64,000 nt of DNA, from positions 1 through 64,000 of the forward strand of contig JAEUTY010000024.1 of NCBI GenBank assembly GCA_016787805.1. The letters are read 5' to 3'. The position numbers and the translations under genes were made by a program. The notes below the pieces were generated by a model. It was not told the origin of the DNA and did not search any database. It saw only the letters and a list, made by a program, of their open reading frames with translations. Source of the stretch: Flavobacterium sp. Its GTDB lineage: Bacteria; Bacteroidota; Bacteroidia; Flavobacteriales; Flavobacteriaceae. Shown in pieces: positions 17,144 to 27,010 of the stretch (its first letter is position 1; every line of letters starts with the position of its first letter).

Positions 17144-18022
17144 TCAGCTCAGTTTTTGGGTAAATTTATCCAATCGATTTGCTAAATCTGGGTTTACATT
17201 TACTAGTGGTAATCGAACCGTATTTTCGCATAAGCCCAATGTTTTAAATACTTCTTTTATTCCCGCTGGATTACCTTGTTCAAAAATCATATCAATGCTG
17301 TCAGCCAATAAATAATGCAATCGATACGCTTCGTCCACTTTTCGTTGCAAACCTAAACGCACCATTTCTGAAAATTGCTTTGGAAAACCTTCACCAATTA
17401 CCGAAATAACTCCACTTCCGCCAGCTAAAACCATAGGCAATGTTACCATATCATCACCCGAAATCACTAAAAACTCTTTTGGTGCATTTTGTATCAATTT
17501 CATAGCCTGAACAATATCGCCAGCTGCTTCTTTAATACCAATTATATTTTTAAAATCATTAGCCAAACGAAGCACCGTTGAAGGCAACATATTACTTGCT
17601 GTTCTTCCTGGAACATTATACAAAATTACTGGAATTGGCGAAGCTTCAGCAACTGCTTTGAAATGCTGGTAAATTCCTTCTTGTGTTGGTTTGTTATAGT
17701 AAGGTGAAACCGATAAAATGGCAGAAAATTTTGAAAAATCACGGTTTTTTAACTCTTCCACTACTTTATTTGTATTATTTCCACCAACACCCAAAACCAA
17801 GGGCAATCTTCCATTGTTGGCTTCTACAATTGTTGTAATCACTAATTCTTGTTCTTCAGACGTTAAGGTCGCTGTTTCTGCTGTTGTTCCTAAAACAACG
17901 AGGTATTCTACTCCACCATCAATAACAAAATTTACAATTTTTTTGAGTGCTTCTGTATCAACAGAAAAATCTTTTTTAAATGGTGTAATCAGCGCTACTC
18001 CAGTTCCAATAAGTGATTGCAT
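17144..18022 (-). CDS. dapA: 4-hydroxy-tetrahydrodipicolinate synthase
   Basis: DapA condenses pyruvate with aspartate semialdehyde, the first committed step toward diaminopimelate and lysine. The 292-residue TIM-barrel protein shows '[10 protein letters not shown]' at the N-terminus, '[12 protein letters not shown]' with the GTTxE motif, '[17 protein letters not shown]', the catalytic Tyr in '[11 protein letters not shown]', and the Schiff-base Lys in '[10 protein letters not shown]' (about residue 161). Length is normal. Its start is one base from the stop of the upstream gene, so the two are cotranscribed. Confidence 0.97.
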   Translation of the reverse strand: MQSLIGTGVALITPFKKDFSVDTEALKKIVNFVIDGGVEYLVVLGTTAETATLTSEEQELVITTIVEANNGRLPLVLGVGGNNTNKVVEELKNRDFSKFSAILSVSPYYNKPTQEGIYQHFKAVAEASPIPVILYNVPGRTASNMLPSTVLRLANDFKNIIGIKEAAGDIVQAMKLIQNAPKEFLVISGDDMVTLPMVLAGGSGVISVIGEGFPKQFSEMVRLGLQRKVDEAYRLHYLLADSIDMIFEQGNPAGIKEVFKTLGLCENTVRLPLVNVNPDLANRLDKFTQKLS

Positions 18023-18023
18023 G

Positions 18024-18542
18024 TTATATTTTTTTAAGTATCTTTAAATATTTGAATAACTCTTCTGTAAAAACAACTTTTTTTTGGGTGTCACTTTGAA
18101 TCATAAAATGATGCAATTGATTGTCTGTATTTGCAAAACCTACTTTAAAATTAGCTTTCGAATTGTGCGTCAAAAGAACCAATGCAGGTTTCTCAACATC
18201 ATAATAACTAATCAATAAGTCAAACTTTTTATTTACAAATTGATTTACTTCTTCCTTTTCAAATGAAGCATTCCAGTTAACATCTTTCATAGAAAAAATT
18301 GGATAATTGAATACTTCTGTTTTTTTTATTGTTTCTCTGAAAGCTATAAAATCAATTTGACTCGACTGAAAACCAAACTTTTGAATCTCTTTAATTAAAC
18401 TCTCTTTATCATTGGATATAGTTTCGTCAAAAATAATTCCGATTGTTTTTATAACGTCATTTGAAGCAACATGTTTCACATTTGACAACCTTTTTTTAAC
18501 ATTATTTTTAATGATAAAATCCTTGATTTTGTTTGAAAACAT
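18024..18542 (-). CDS. conserved hypothetical protein upstream of dapA (DUF6913-like)
   Basis: A 172-residue soluble protein without signal peptide or membrane helix. It has a basic N-terminus ('[20 protein letters not shown]') and an alternating alpha/beta pattern with 'IGIIFDE', 'DFIAFRE' and 'FDLLISYYD'. I recall such proteins next to dapA in Flavobacteriia, under a domain-of-unknown-function label that I believe is DUF6913. The one-base gap to dapA argues for coupled expression, but I can assign no function. Confidence 0.75.
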   Translation of the reverse strand: MFSNKIKDFIIKNNVKKRLSNVKHVASNDVIKTIGIIFDETISNDKESLIKEIQKFGFQSSQIDFIAFRETIKKTEVFNYPIFSMKDVNWNASFEKEEVNQFVNKKFDLLISYYDVEKPALVLLTHNSKANFKVGFANTDNQLHHFMIQSDTQKKVVFTEELFKYLKILKKI

Positions 18543-18560
18543 ATTACTTTTACCTGATTA

Positions 18561-18568
18561 CAAATTTA
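18561..18568 (-). promoter_or_regulatory. TAnnTTTG promoter box for the dapA unit
   Basis: Minus-strand TAAATTTG in the 48-bp divergent spacer, 18 nt before the start codon of the DUF6913-like gene. The imperfect palindrome TTTAACTAAATTTAGTTG follows on the plus strand between the two divergent starts. Confidence 0.45.
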
Positions 18569-18590
18569 ACTAAATTTAGTTGCATTAACG

Positions 18591-19370
18591 ATGGTAAAAC
18601 TAAAAAACTCTACTCTTGTTTTAAAATGTTTTGGTTTATTATTAACATTTTTTATTCTAATTTCTTGTAGTCAACAAAAAAACTTTGTAACTAAAATTGA
18701 AGGAAAGAAAATTGGCATTACAGAATCCCAAACTGAAAACCCTGACATTGAAAAGTTTATCAAACCTTATCGTGAAAATATTGATAAAGATTTGAGTCAA
18801 GTTTTGGCCTACAACCCTGAAAATTTAGAGAAATCAAAAGGCGAATGGCAAACCAATATTGGTAATTTTTTGGCAGATATTACGTTGACCAAAAGCAATA
18901 AAGTGTTTCAAAGCAGAGAAAACAAATCGATTGACATTTGCATTTTAAACCACGGTGGAATTCGTACTATGATTCCGAAAGGCAATGTAACCGCTCGAAA
19001 CGCTTTTGAAGTAATGCCATTTGAAAATGCTGCAGTAGTTGTGGCATTAAAAGGAAGTCAAATCGTAGAAATGGCTAATTATATTATCGCTGAGAAAAAA
19101 CCACATCCATTGAAAGGTTTGGCATTTACTATAGACACAAACAACACCGCAAAAAACATTTTAGTACAAAATCAAGCCATTGACACCAATGCTACTTATT
19201 ATGTTGTAACATCCGATTATTTGGCCAATGGCGGAGACAATATGGTTTTTTTCAAACAAGGAATTCAACGTTATGATATCGATTATAAATTGCGCAATAT
19301 AATGATTGATTATTTCAAAGAAGTAGATACAATAAGTTACGATAATTCCGTTCGAATCACGAAAGAATAG
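18591..19370 (+). CDS. 5'-nucleotidase C-terminal domain lipoprotein
   Basis: A 259-residue exported protein carrying only the C-terminal half of a UshA-type 5'-nucleotidase, the part that binds the nucleoside. A lipoprotein signal peptide ends at 'LTFFILISCSQ' with a Cys near residue 27. Typical family motifs are 'NIGNFLADI', 'ILNHGGIRTMIPKGNVTARNAFEVMPFEN' (the GGIR loop) and 'VVTSDYLANGGDNMVFF'. The metal-binding N-terminal domain is encoded separately by the next gene, 16 bp downstream. Together they would make a complete nucleotidase at the cell envelope. No sign of a frameshift: each gene has its own export signal. Confidence 0.9.
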   Translation: MVKLKNSTLVLKCFGLLLTFFILISCSQQKNFVTKIEGKKIGITESQTENPDIEKFIKPYRENIDKDLSQVLAYNPENLEKSKGEWQTNIGNFLADITLTKSNKVFQSRENKSIDICILNHGGIRTMIPKGNVTARNAFEVMPFENAAVVVALKGSQIVEMANYIIAEKKPHPLKGLAFTIDTNNTAKNILVQNQAIDTNATYYVVTSDYLANGGDNMVFFKQGIQRYDIDYKLRNIMIDYFKEVDTISYDNSVRITKE

Positions 19371-19386
19371 TTAAAATTCAGCATCC

Positions 19387-20286
19387 ATGAAAAGAAGGAC
19401 TTTCCTAAAAAACACAGCAGCATCCTCAGCATTTTTAACGCTTGGCGGATTATCTTTGAGTAGTTTTACCACATCTGATGTAAAGAAAATCACCATTCTT
19501 CACACCAACGATGTTCACAGTTATATCGATCCGTTTCCGAAAGATCATCCGAGAAACCCTAATATGGGTGGTGTTGCCCGAAGAGCAGCACTAATTGAAA
19601 CCATTCGTCAAGAAAATAAAAACGTACTTCTGTTAGATGCTGGCGATATTTTCCAAGGAACTCCGTACTTTAACTATTATGGTGGCGAACTCGAATTCAA
19701 ATTGATGAGCATGATGAAATACGATGTGGCAACTATAGGAAATCACGATTACGACAATGGTTTGGAAGGTTTGTTGGCGCAATTACCTCACGCACAGTTT
19801 GATTTTGTGTCGTCGAATTATGATTTTAAAAACACGATTTTAGACGGATACATCAAACCCTACAAAATTATGACTATTGACGGCGTAAAAATCGGAATTT
19901 TTGGGCTTGGTGTTGAATTGGAAGGCTTGGTTGATAAAAAGAATTGTAAAGAAACCATATACAACGATCCGATTGAAATTGCTACCGACATGTCGCGCAA
20001 ATTGAAGCACGAACACAAGTGTGATTTAGTAATTTGCTTATCGCACATTGGTTACAAATACAAAGAAGAACCAAACAAAGTATGTGATATTATTTTGGCT
20101 CAAAAAACCAAAGACATCGACTTGATTATTGGCGGTCACACACATACTTTTTTAGACAAACCTGTCATTGAAAAAAATAGCGAAGGAAAAGAAGTGCTGA
20201 TTAATCAAGTAGGTTGCTATGGTTTGAATTTAGGACAAATTGATTTTTATATTACTACTGATAAAAAAATTGCTTCACAAGGAAAA

Positions 20287-20301
<15 letters not shown>
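19387..20301 (+). CDS. 5'-nucleotidase N-terminal metallophosphoesterase, Tat-type signal
   Basis: A 304-residue calcineurin-like phosphoesterase, the catalytic half of a UshA-type nucleotidase. The N-terminus 'MKRRTFLKNTAASSAFL' fits a twin-arginine signal. Metal ligands are visible in 'ILHTNDVHSY', 'LLLDAGDIFQG', 'TIGNHDYDNG', 'ICLSHIGYKY' and 'IIGGHTHTF'. The UshA C-terminal domain is missing and instead lies in the gene just upstream. The 3' end overlaps the convergent membrane-protein gene by 15 bp. Substrates are probably nucleotides or related phosphoesters. Confidence 0.93.
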
Positions 20302-22988
<2,687 letters not shown>

Positions 22989-22992
22989 TTAA

Positions 22993-23709
22993 TTAGTTGG
23001 TACTTTTTTTAAATTCTAAATACAATTGCCCAATGAGTATGGCCAAGCCAAAACTGAGCAATGTTCCAATCAAAATGTATTCGGTTAATCTAATTTCTTT
23101 GTTTTCTTTCAAATCACCAAACCTAAAAATAGATTTAGCGGCCAATAAAAAGCCAATTCCTTCCCAAAACGACATCACTACAAAAGTAAAAACAAATAAT
23201 CGTTCTAGCATTCCGATGTACTTTCCTGCTTCATTAATGCCACCATTCGGCAAAGTGTAATTAAAGAGTTCTAATACTTTTTTCATTAAAATTGACGCAA
23301 CATAAGTAACGCTAATTAGTGCAATCAAAAGCAAATAATTTTTTTCGCTCAACAGTTGGTCAAAATCGATTTTGTAATTATAATAATACCTTACGAATAA
23401 AGCAATTGAAAAGGCATGCAACAATTGATCGAGCAGCAAGTTATTGATACTTGATAATTTATTTTTGATGATAATTTTGGTAAAAATATCAATTAATAAA
23501 TGAACTACAGCAAGCAGAACGACAGCAAAAATGTATTGTTTTTCAAATTTAGTAATTAACAATAGTAATGATAAATGAATCAATCCATGAAAATACAATT
23601 GTTTCGATTGCCATCGATTGCGATCAATATCACTTACCATTGCATTGGTTTGCAACACAAAGTCGCCCAATAAATGTGACAACACTATTTTCATTAGCAA
23701 TTCAAACAT
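22993..23709 (-). CDS. DUF3307 domain membrane protein
   Basis: A 238-residue membrane protein. The N-terminal 'LSHLLGDFVLQTNAMVSDI' is the hallmark of the DUF3307 family, followed by about six transmembrane helices ('LYFHGLIHLSLLLLI', 'LAVVHLLIDIF' and others) with conserved His and Asp residues inside the membrane. Function is unknown. Its start codon overlaps the end of the SatD-like gene by 16 bp, so the two are one translational unit. The pair DUF3307 plus SatD/HTH recurs in bacteria, which suggests a membrane protein with its own regulator. Confidence 0.88.
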   Translation of the reverse strand: MFELLMKIVLSHLLGDFVLQTNAMVSDIDRNRWQSKQLYFHGLIHLSLLLLITKFEKQYIFAVVLLAVVHLLIDIFTKIIIKNKLSSINNLLLDQLLHAFSIALFVRYYYNYKIDFDQLLSEKNYLLLIALISVTYVASILMKKVLELFNYTLPNGGINEAGKYIGMLERLFVFTFVVMSFWEGIGFLLAAKSIFRFGDLKENKEIRLTEYILIGTLLSFGLAILIGQLYLEFKKSTN

Positions 23710-24302
23710 TCTTTCGCTTTTTTACTGAATAAATCAAGTGTTAGCATTAACTCATCGTAAGCACCTCTTTTGAGTGCTTTGTTGATGGTTGTACTGTCTT
23801 TTTCTAGTCGTTTGGCCATTTCTTTCTGTTTCAAACCTTTATTGGTGAGCGCATAAAATAAGGTTTCTGAAGTCACAGGTTTCCAACTATCCGCAATAAA
23901 ACTCACTAACCGCAAAATAGGATTAAAATATTCGTCAAAGGTTACATTTGGGCTTTTTAAAAGCAAGGTGTTGTTTTTTAATCGTTCAAAACTTTCGCCC
24001 GAATTGACGTGTGCAGTTCCGAAGGATTCAGTGATTTTTTTTTCTTCGCTGTCTTTCTCTCCAATTCCGACTGACATTCTCACATCAATTAGATTACTTG
24101 ATTTGATTAGCGCTTTTATACACAAAACGGTTTCCAAAGCATGCGCTACTTCCACTTCTACTTGAAAACTATCGCCTCTGTAGATTTCCCATTTTTGAGG
24201 ATCTTTTACTATTTCAGCTAGATAATCTTTTAATTTGGGTTGCCAAATTTCGGGATTAACTGCTCTAGAATTAATAATATCACCTGTAATAACTGCTATC
24301 AT
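23694..24302 (-). CDS. SatD family protein with C-terminal HTH
   Basis: A 202-residue protein. The first 130 residues match the SatD family ('AVITGDIINSR' at the start, then an alpha/beta region with 'YRGDSFQVEV' and 'RMSVGIGEK'), a nucleotide-cyclase-like fold of unknown activity. The last 60 residues form a helix-turn-helix ('TNKGLKQKEMAKRLEKDSTTINKALKRG'), so it should bind DNA. An in-frame GTG lies at 24320, but a TATATTTG promoter box covers it, and SatD proteins normally begin right at the I-x-GD strand, so I place the start at ATG 24302. The double dyad just upstream (24332-24444) is the obvious operator. It is cotranscribed with DUF3307. Confidence 0.85.
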   Translation of the reverse strand: MIAVITGDIINSRAVNPEIWQPKLKDYLAEIVKDPQKWEIYRGDSFQVEVEVAHALETVLCIKALIKSSNLIDVRMSVGIGEKDSEEKKITESFGTAHVNSGESFERLKNNTLLLKSPNVTFDEYFNPILRLVSFIADSWKPVTSETLFYALTNKGLKQKEMAKRLEKDSTTINKALKRGAYDELMLTLDLFSKKAKECLNC

Positions 24303-24319
24303 AAGTATATGATTTTTCA

Positions 24320-24327
24320 CAAATATA
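24320..24327 (-). promoter_or_regulatory. TAnnTTTG promoter box for the SatD-DUF3307 unit
   Basis: Minus-strand TATATTTG is a full match to TAnnTTTG, 17 nt before the ATG at 24302. It directly abuts the 50-bp palindrome 24332-24381, so a protein bound there would cover the whole upstream part of the promoter. The transcript leader would be only about 10 nt. Confidence 0.6.
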
Positions 24328-24331
24328 CTAA

Positions 24332-24381
24332 AAATGGTCTAAAAAAGGCATTTTTTAAAAAATGCTGTATTTAGACCATTT
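24332..24381. promoter_or_regulatory. nested 50-bp palindromic operator (site 1)
   Basis: Outer arms AAATGGTCTAAA (24332-24343) and TTTAGACCATTT (24370-24381) are perfect 12-bp inverted repeats. Exactly centred between them is the perfect 18-bp palindrome GCATTTTTTAAAAAATGC (24348-24365). Both share the centre 24356/24357; only the 4-nt steps between them break symmetry. The position, from just upstream of the -7 box back over the -33 region, suits a repressor operator. Confidence 0.75.
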
Positions 24382-24396
24382 TTGTTTATTTGATTA

Positions 24397-24444
24397 ATTG
24401 GCTTATTTAGACCAATATTTAATAAATGGTCGAAAAAAGCCAAT
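24397..24444. promoter_or_regulatory. related dyad operator (site 2)
   Basis: Arms ATTGGCTTATTTAGACCA (24397-24414) and the reverse-complementary TGGTCGAAAAAAGCCAAT (24427-24444) agree at 16 of 18 positions around a 12-nt centre. The inner half-sites TTTAGACCA / TGGTCGAAA repeat the outer half-sites of site 1 but in the opposite relative order (inside out). It lies between the stop of the next leftward gene and site 1. No T-run follows on either strand, so a terminator is unlikely. Confidence 0.65.
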
Positions 24445-24452
24445 CAAAAAAG

Positions 24453-24926
24453 CTATTGTTGAATTATACCATTGATTTGAATGTACAATTGACCATCACT
24501 CAAAATAGCACCTTGTGTTATTAGATCAAAAATGGCAGAATTTCGTTCGTTATCATATTCTTTTTTACCCAAATGAATTTCCACCGTTTCGGTAAACATA
24601 TTGTCACTCAACCATTGCAAACCTTCTTTCGTTAGAAAATCGACTGAAGTGTCTAATGATTTCAATACTATGGATTGAATATAACTTTCCTGACAATGAA
24701 AAAGAAAAACATGATTTTTAGAAAAATGTTCCAAAAATTTAGCATTCGTTAGAACGCCTTCCCAAATCAAATCCGAAAAAATATCTAGTTCTTGTTCGGC
24801 TACTTCGGGTTGGGTTGTTTTGATTTCATCCCATTCTTTTTTATCGACGGATTGCGAAGCGAGGAAATTGGCGAATTCCTGATGTAATACTTCGAATTGT
24901 TCTTTGGTGAGTCTTTTGTATTTCAT
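24453..24926 (-). CDS. conserved hypothetical protein (DUF6495-like)
   Basis: A 157-residue acidic, soluble, largely helical protein with no signal peptide. The start 'KYKRLTKEQFEVLHQEFANFLASQ' and the 'WDEIKT' segment are features I recall from a flavobacterial family found beside the ribosomal protein L9 gene, labelled I think DUF6495. Function unknown. It follows the S6-S18-L9 operon, from which it is separated by a terminator and a GCCGCAAAGG-type repeat, and is followed by the SatD operator region. Confidence 0.75.
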   Translation of the reverse strand: MKYKRLTKEQFEVLHQEFANFLASQSVDKKEWDEIKTTQPEVAEQELDIFSDLIWEGVLTNAKFLEHFSKNHVFLFHCQESYIQSIVLKSLDTSVDFLTKEGLQWLSDNMFTETVEIHLGKKEYDNERNSAIFDLITQGAILSDGQLYIQINGIIQQ

Positions 24927-24932
24927 GATATA

Positions 24933-24957
24933 GCCGCAAAGGCACTAAGGCGCTAAG
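24933..24957. repeat. GCCGCAAAGGC(A/G)CTAAGG-type short repeat
   Basis: The string GCCGCAAAGGCACTAAGG continuing CGCTAAG is made of near-octameric units (GCAAAGGC, ACTAAGGC, GCTAAG). I recall this kind of repeat as scattered through many Bacteroidota and cyanobacterial genomes. It sits just upstream of the DUF6495-like start codon. Confidence 0.55.
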
Positions 24958-24975
24958 TTAATTTTCATTTAGTGT

Positions 24976-25006
24976 TAAAAAAAAATCCCGATTTGCATCG
25001 GGACTT
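24976..25006 (-). terminator. terminator of the rpsF-rpsR-rplI operon
   Basis: On the minus strand GTCCCGAT-GCAA-ATCGGGAT forms a tight stem followed by nine T, about 22 bp after the rplI stop. Confidence 0.92.
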
Positions 25007-25027
25007 TGTATTTAAAAATCGAACTGA

Positions 25028-25468
25028 TTATTGTTCAGCGATGATTTCGTAAGGTAATTCTACCACTACATCTCTATGTAAACGGATTGATGCAGTATAT
25101 TTACCTGTACGTTTTACAGTTCCGCTAGTGATGAATTTTCTATCGATAGCTTGACCTGCATTTTCCAATGCTTGTGCTATGTCAATATTGGTAACAGAAC
25201 CAAATAATTTTTCACCACCTGCTTTTGAAGTAATTTTGATATCTAAAGCTTTTAATGCTTCAGCTAATTTTTTCGCATCGTCTACGATTTTAGCTTCTTT
25301 GTGCGCTTTTTGCTTTAAATTTTCTGCTAAAACTTTTTTAGCTGAAGGTGTTGCTAAAGTAGCAAAACCTTGTGGTATTAAGAAATTACGACCGTAACCT
25401 GGTTTTACAGATACTACATCGTCTTTGAACCCTAAATTTTGAACGTCTTGTTTTAATATAATTTCCAT
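25028..25468 (-). CDS. rplI: 50S ribosomal protein L9
   Basis: L9 binds domain V of 23S rRNA and helps keep reading frame. The 146-residue protein has the N-terminal domain motif 'ILKQDVQNLGFKDDVVSVKPGYGRNFLIPQG' and the long connecting helix leading to a C-terminal domain with 'GKYTASIRLHRDVVVELPYEI'. Third gene of the S6-S18-L9 operon, 15 bp after rpsR. Confidence 0.98.
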   Translation of the reverse strand: MEIILKQDVQNLGFKDDVVSVKPGYGRNFLIPQGFATLATPSAKKVLAENLKQKAHKEAKIVDDAKKLAEALKALDIKITSKAGGEKLFGSVTNIDIAQALENAGQAIDRKFITSGTVKRTGKYTASIRLHRDVVVELPYEIIAEQ

Positions 25469-25483
25469 AATCTTGCTTCTTTA

Positions 25484-25780
25484 TTATTTTAGTAAATCAG
25501 CCACATATGGCATTAATGCTAAGTGACGCGCTCTTTTTACAGCTACAGACACTTTTCTTTGGTACTTTAATGAAGTTCCTGTCAAACGACGTGGTAAAAT
25601 TTTACCTTGCTCGTTTACAAACTTTAATAAGAAATCGGCATCTTTATAGTCGATGTATTTGATTCCTGATTTTTTGAAACGACAATACTTTTTAGTTTTG
25701 TTAGTTTCGATGTTCAAAGGCGTTAAATATCTAATATCTCCGTCTTTTTTTCCTTTTGCTGATTGCTCTATTGTAGACAT
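25484..25780 (-). CDS. rpsR: 30S ribosomal protein S18
   Basis: S18 pairs with S6 on the platform of the small subunit. The 98-residue protein has the conserved '[21 protein letters not shown]' region, '[34 protein letters not shown]' with its basic patches, and a normal length for Bacteroidota, whose members carry a short N-terminal extension ('[17 protein letters not shown]'). It lies 5 bp after rpsF and 15 bp before rplI. Confidence 0.98.
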
Positions 25781-25785
25781 ACTAT

Positions 25786-26124
25786 TTACGCTTTAATTTT
25801 TAATTTTTCTCTTCTTCTCTCTGCCCAAGCTACTGCGTGTTTATCTAAACTTACTGTCAAGAAACGCATTACTCTTTCGTCACGTCTAAACTCAGTTTCG
25901 AACGCTAACAATACTTCTGGAGCTACTTGGAACTCAAATAAATGGTAAAAACCACTTTTTTTGTTTTGGATTTCGTAGGCTAATTTTTTTAAGCCCCAAT
26001 CCTCTTTTGATACCATCTTAGCACCGCGTGAAGTAAGAAAATCTTCAAATTTGCTTACTGTTTCCTTTACCTGAACATCAGATAAAACGGGATTTAAGAT
26101 GAAAACAGTTTCGTAATGATTCAT
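25786..26124 (-). CDS. rpsF: 30S ribosomal protein S6
   Basis: S6 binds 16S rRNA together with S18. The 112-residue protein has the start '[21 protein letters not shown]', '[24 protein letters not shown]' and '[17 protein letters not shown]', all standard. It is the first gene of the operon; a full-consensus promoter lies about 34 bp upstream. In many bacteria the S6:S18 complex represses its own mRNA through the leader; the leader here is short (about 26 nt) and I do not see the known motif clearly. Confidence 0.98.
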   Translation of the reverse strand: MNHYETVFILNPVLSDVQVKETVSKFEDFLTSRGAKMVSKEDWGLKKLAYEIQNKKSGFYHLFEFQVAPEVLLAFETEFRRDERVMRFLTVSLDKHAVAWAERRREKLKIKA

Positions 26125-26157
26125 AATAAATATGTATTAATTAAATAAAATTGGGTG

Positions 26158-26187
26158 CAAAAGTAATTATATTAATTCAAAATCCAA
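26158..26187 (-). promoter_or_regulatory. full-consensus Bacteroidota promoter for rpsF operon
   Basis: On the minus strand TTG (26185-26187) is separated by exactly 19 nt from TACTTTTG (26158-26165), matching TTG-N19-TAnnTTTG. The predicted transcript starts near 26151, giving a leader of about 26 nt to the rpsF ATG. Confidence 0.75.
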
Positions 26188-26278
26188 CTACAGAATGTTA
26201 AAAATCGCCCAAATGCAAAAAAATACTGCTTAAAAGTAAAAAAAATCGACAAAAGTTAGTTTTTGTGAAAAATTGTAG

Positions 26279-26286
26279 TATCTTTA
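26279..26286 (+). promoter_or_regulatory. possible promoter box for the LytTR regulator
   Basis: TATCTTTA differs from TAnnTTTG only in the last base, 28 nt before the ATG. The spacer upstream (26166-26278) is otherwise AT-rich with no visible feature. Confidence 0.35.
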
Positions 26287-26314
26287 CCGCACCAAATCTT
26301 AAAATAAAAACAGT

Positions 26315-27010
26315 ATGAAACTAAATTGTGTAGTTGTTGATGACAGTACGCTACAGCGAATGGTCATTACAAAGTTAGTAAATAATCATCCCAATTTACA
26401 TTTGGTTGGTGATTTTTCTAACGCAATTGAAGCTAAAAATTGCATGACTGTGCATACAGTAGATTTAATCTTCTTGGATGTAGAGATGCCAATCATTAGT
26501 GGTTTTGATTTTATTGACGGCTTACAAGTTAAACCTCAAATTATATTCATTACTTCTAAAGCGGATTATGCGTTAAAAGCGTTTGATTATGACGCTACCG
26601 ATTACTTACAAAAACCGATTGTTTTGGAGCGTTTCAACGCTTCTGTGAAAAGAGCATTAGACCTACATATGCTTCGTCAAGACAATCATGACATGGAAGG
26701 CGATCACATTTTTATTAAGAGTAACTTGAAAAAATTAAAAGTGTACACTAATAAGATTAAATGGATCGAAGCTTACGGTGACTATGTAAAAGTAGTTACT
26801 GAAGAAGACACTAATTTGGTGCTTTCTACGATGAAATCATTTGAAAAAGATCTTTCGAAAGACAAATTCATCCGCGTTCACAAATCCTACATCATTAATA
26901 TTGATAAGGTAGAGCGATTTAACAGTAAATTTGCCGAAATTGGTGTAACTAAAATTCCTTTAAGCCGAAACAAAAAAGAAGATTTAGTCAAAGCCTTAGC
27001 AATAGCTTAA
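26315..27010 (+). CDS. LytTR-family response regulator
   Basis: A 231-residue response regulator with a receiver domain (about 1-120; 'VVDDSTLQRM' acidic pocket, phospho-acceptor Asp near residue 54 in 'LIFLDVEMP', Lys in 'DYLQKPI') and a C-terminal LytTR DNA-binding domain ('HIFIKSNLKKLKVYTNKIKWIEAYGDYVKV', 'FIRVHKSYIINIDKVERF', 'IPLSRNKKEDL'). No histidine kinase is next to it, so its partner is elsewhere. It is a monocistronic gene between the divergent rpsF operon and the convergent priA, with whose stop codon its own overlaps by 4 bp. Confidence 0.95.
   Translation: MKLNCVVVDDSTLQRMVITKLVNNHPNLHLVGDFSNAIEAKNCMTVHTVDLIFLDVEMPIISGFDFIDGLQVKPQIIFITSKADYALKAFDYDATDYLQKPIVLERFNASVKRALDLHMLRQDNHDMEGDHIFIKSNLKKLKVYTNKIKWIEAYGDYVKVVTEEDTNLVLSTMKSFEKDLSKDKFIRVHKSYIINIDKVERFNSKFAEIGVTKIPLSRNKKEDLVKALAIA

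Noticed and set aside
24397-24444. Second dyad upstream of the SatD-like gene as a terminator of the DUF6495-like gene
   Set aside because: It lies 8 bp after that gene's stop and would fold, but no T-run follows on the minus strand and its half-sites repeat those of the operator next to it.
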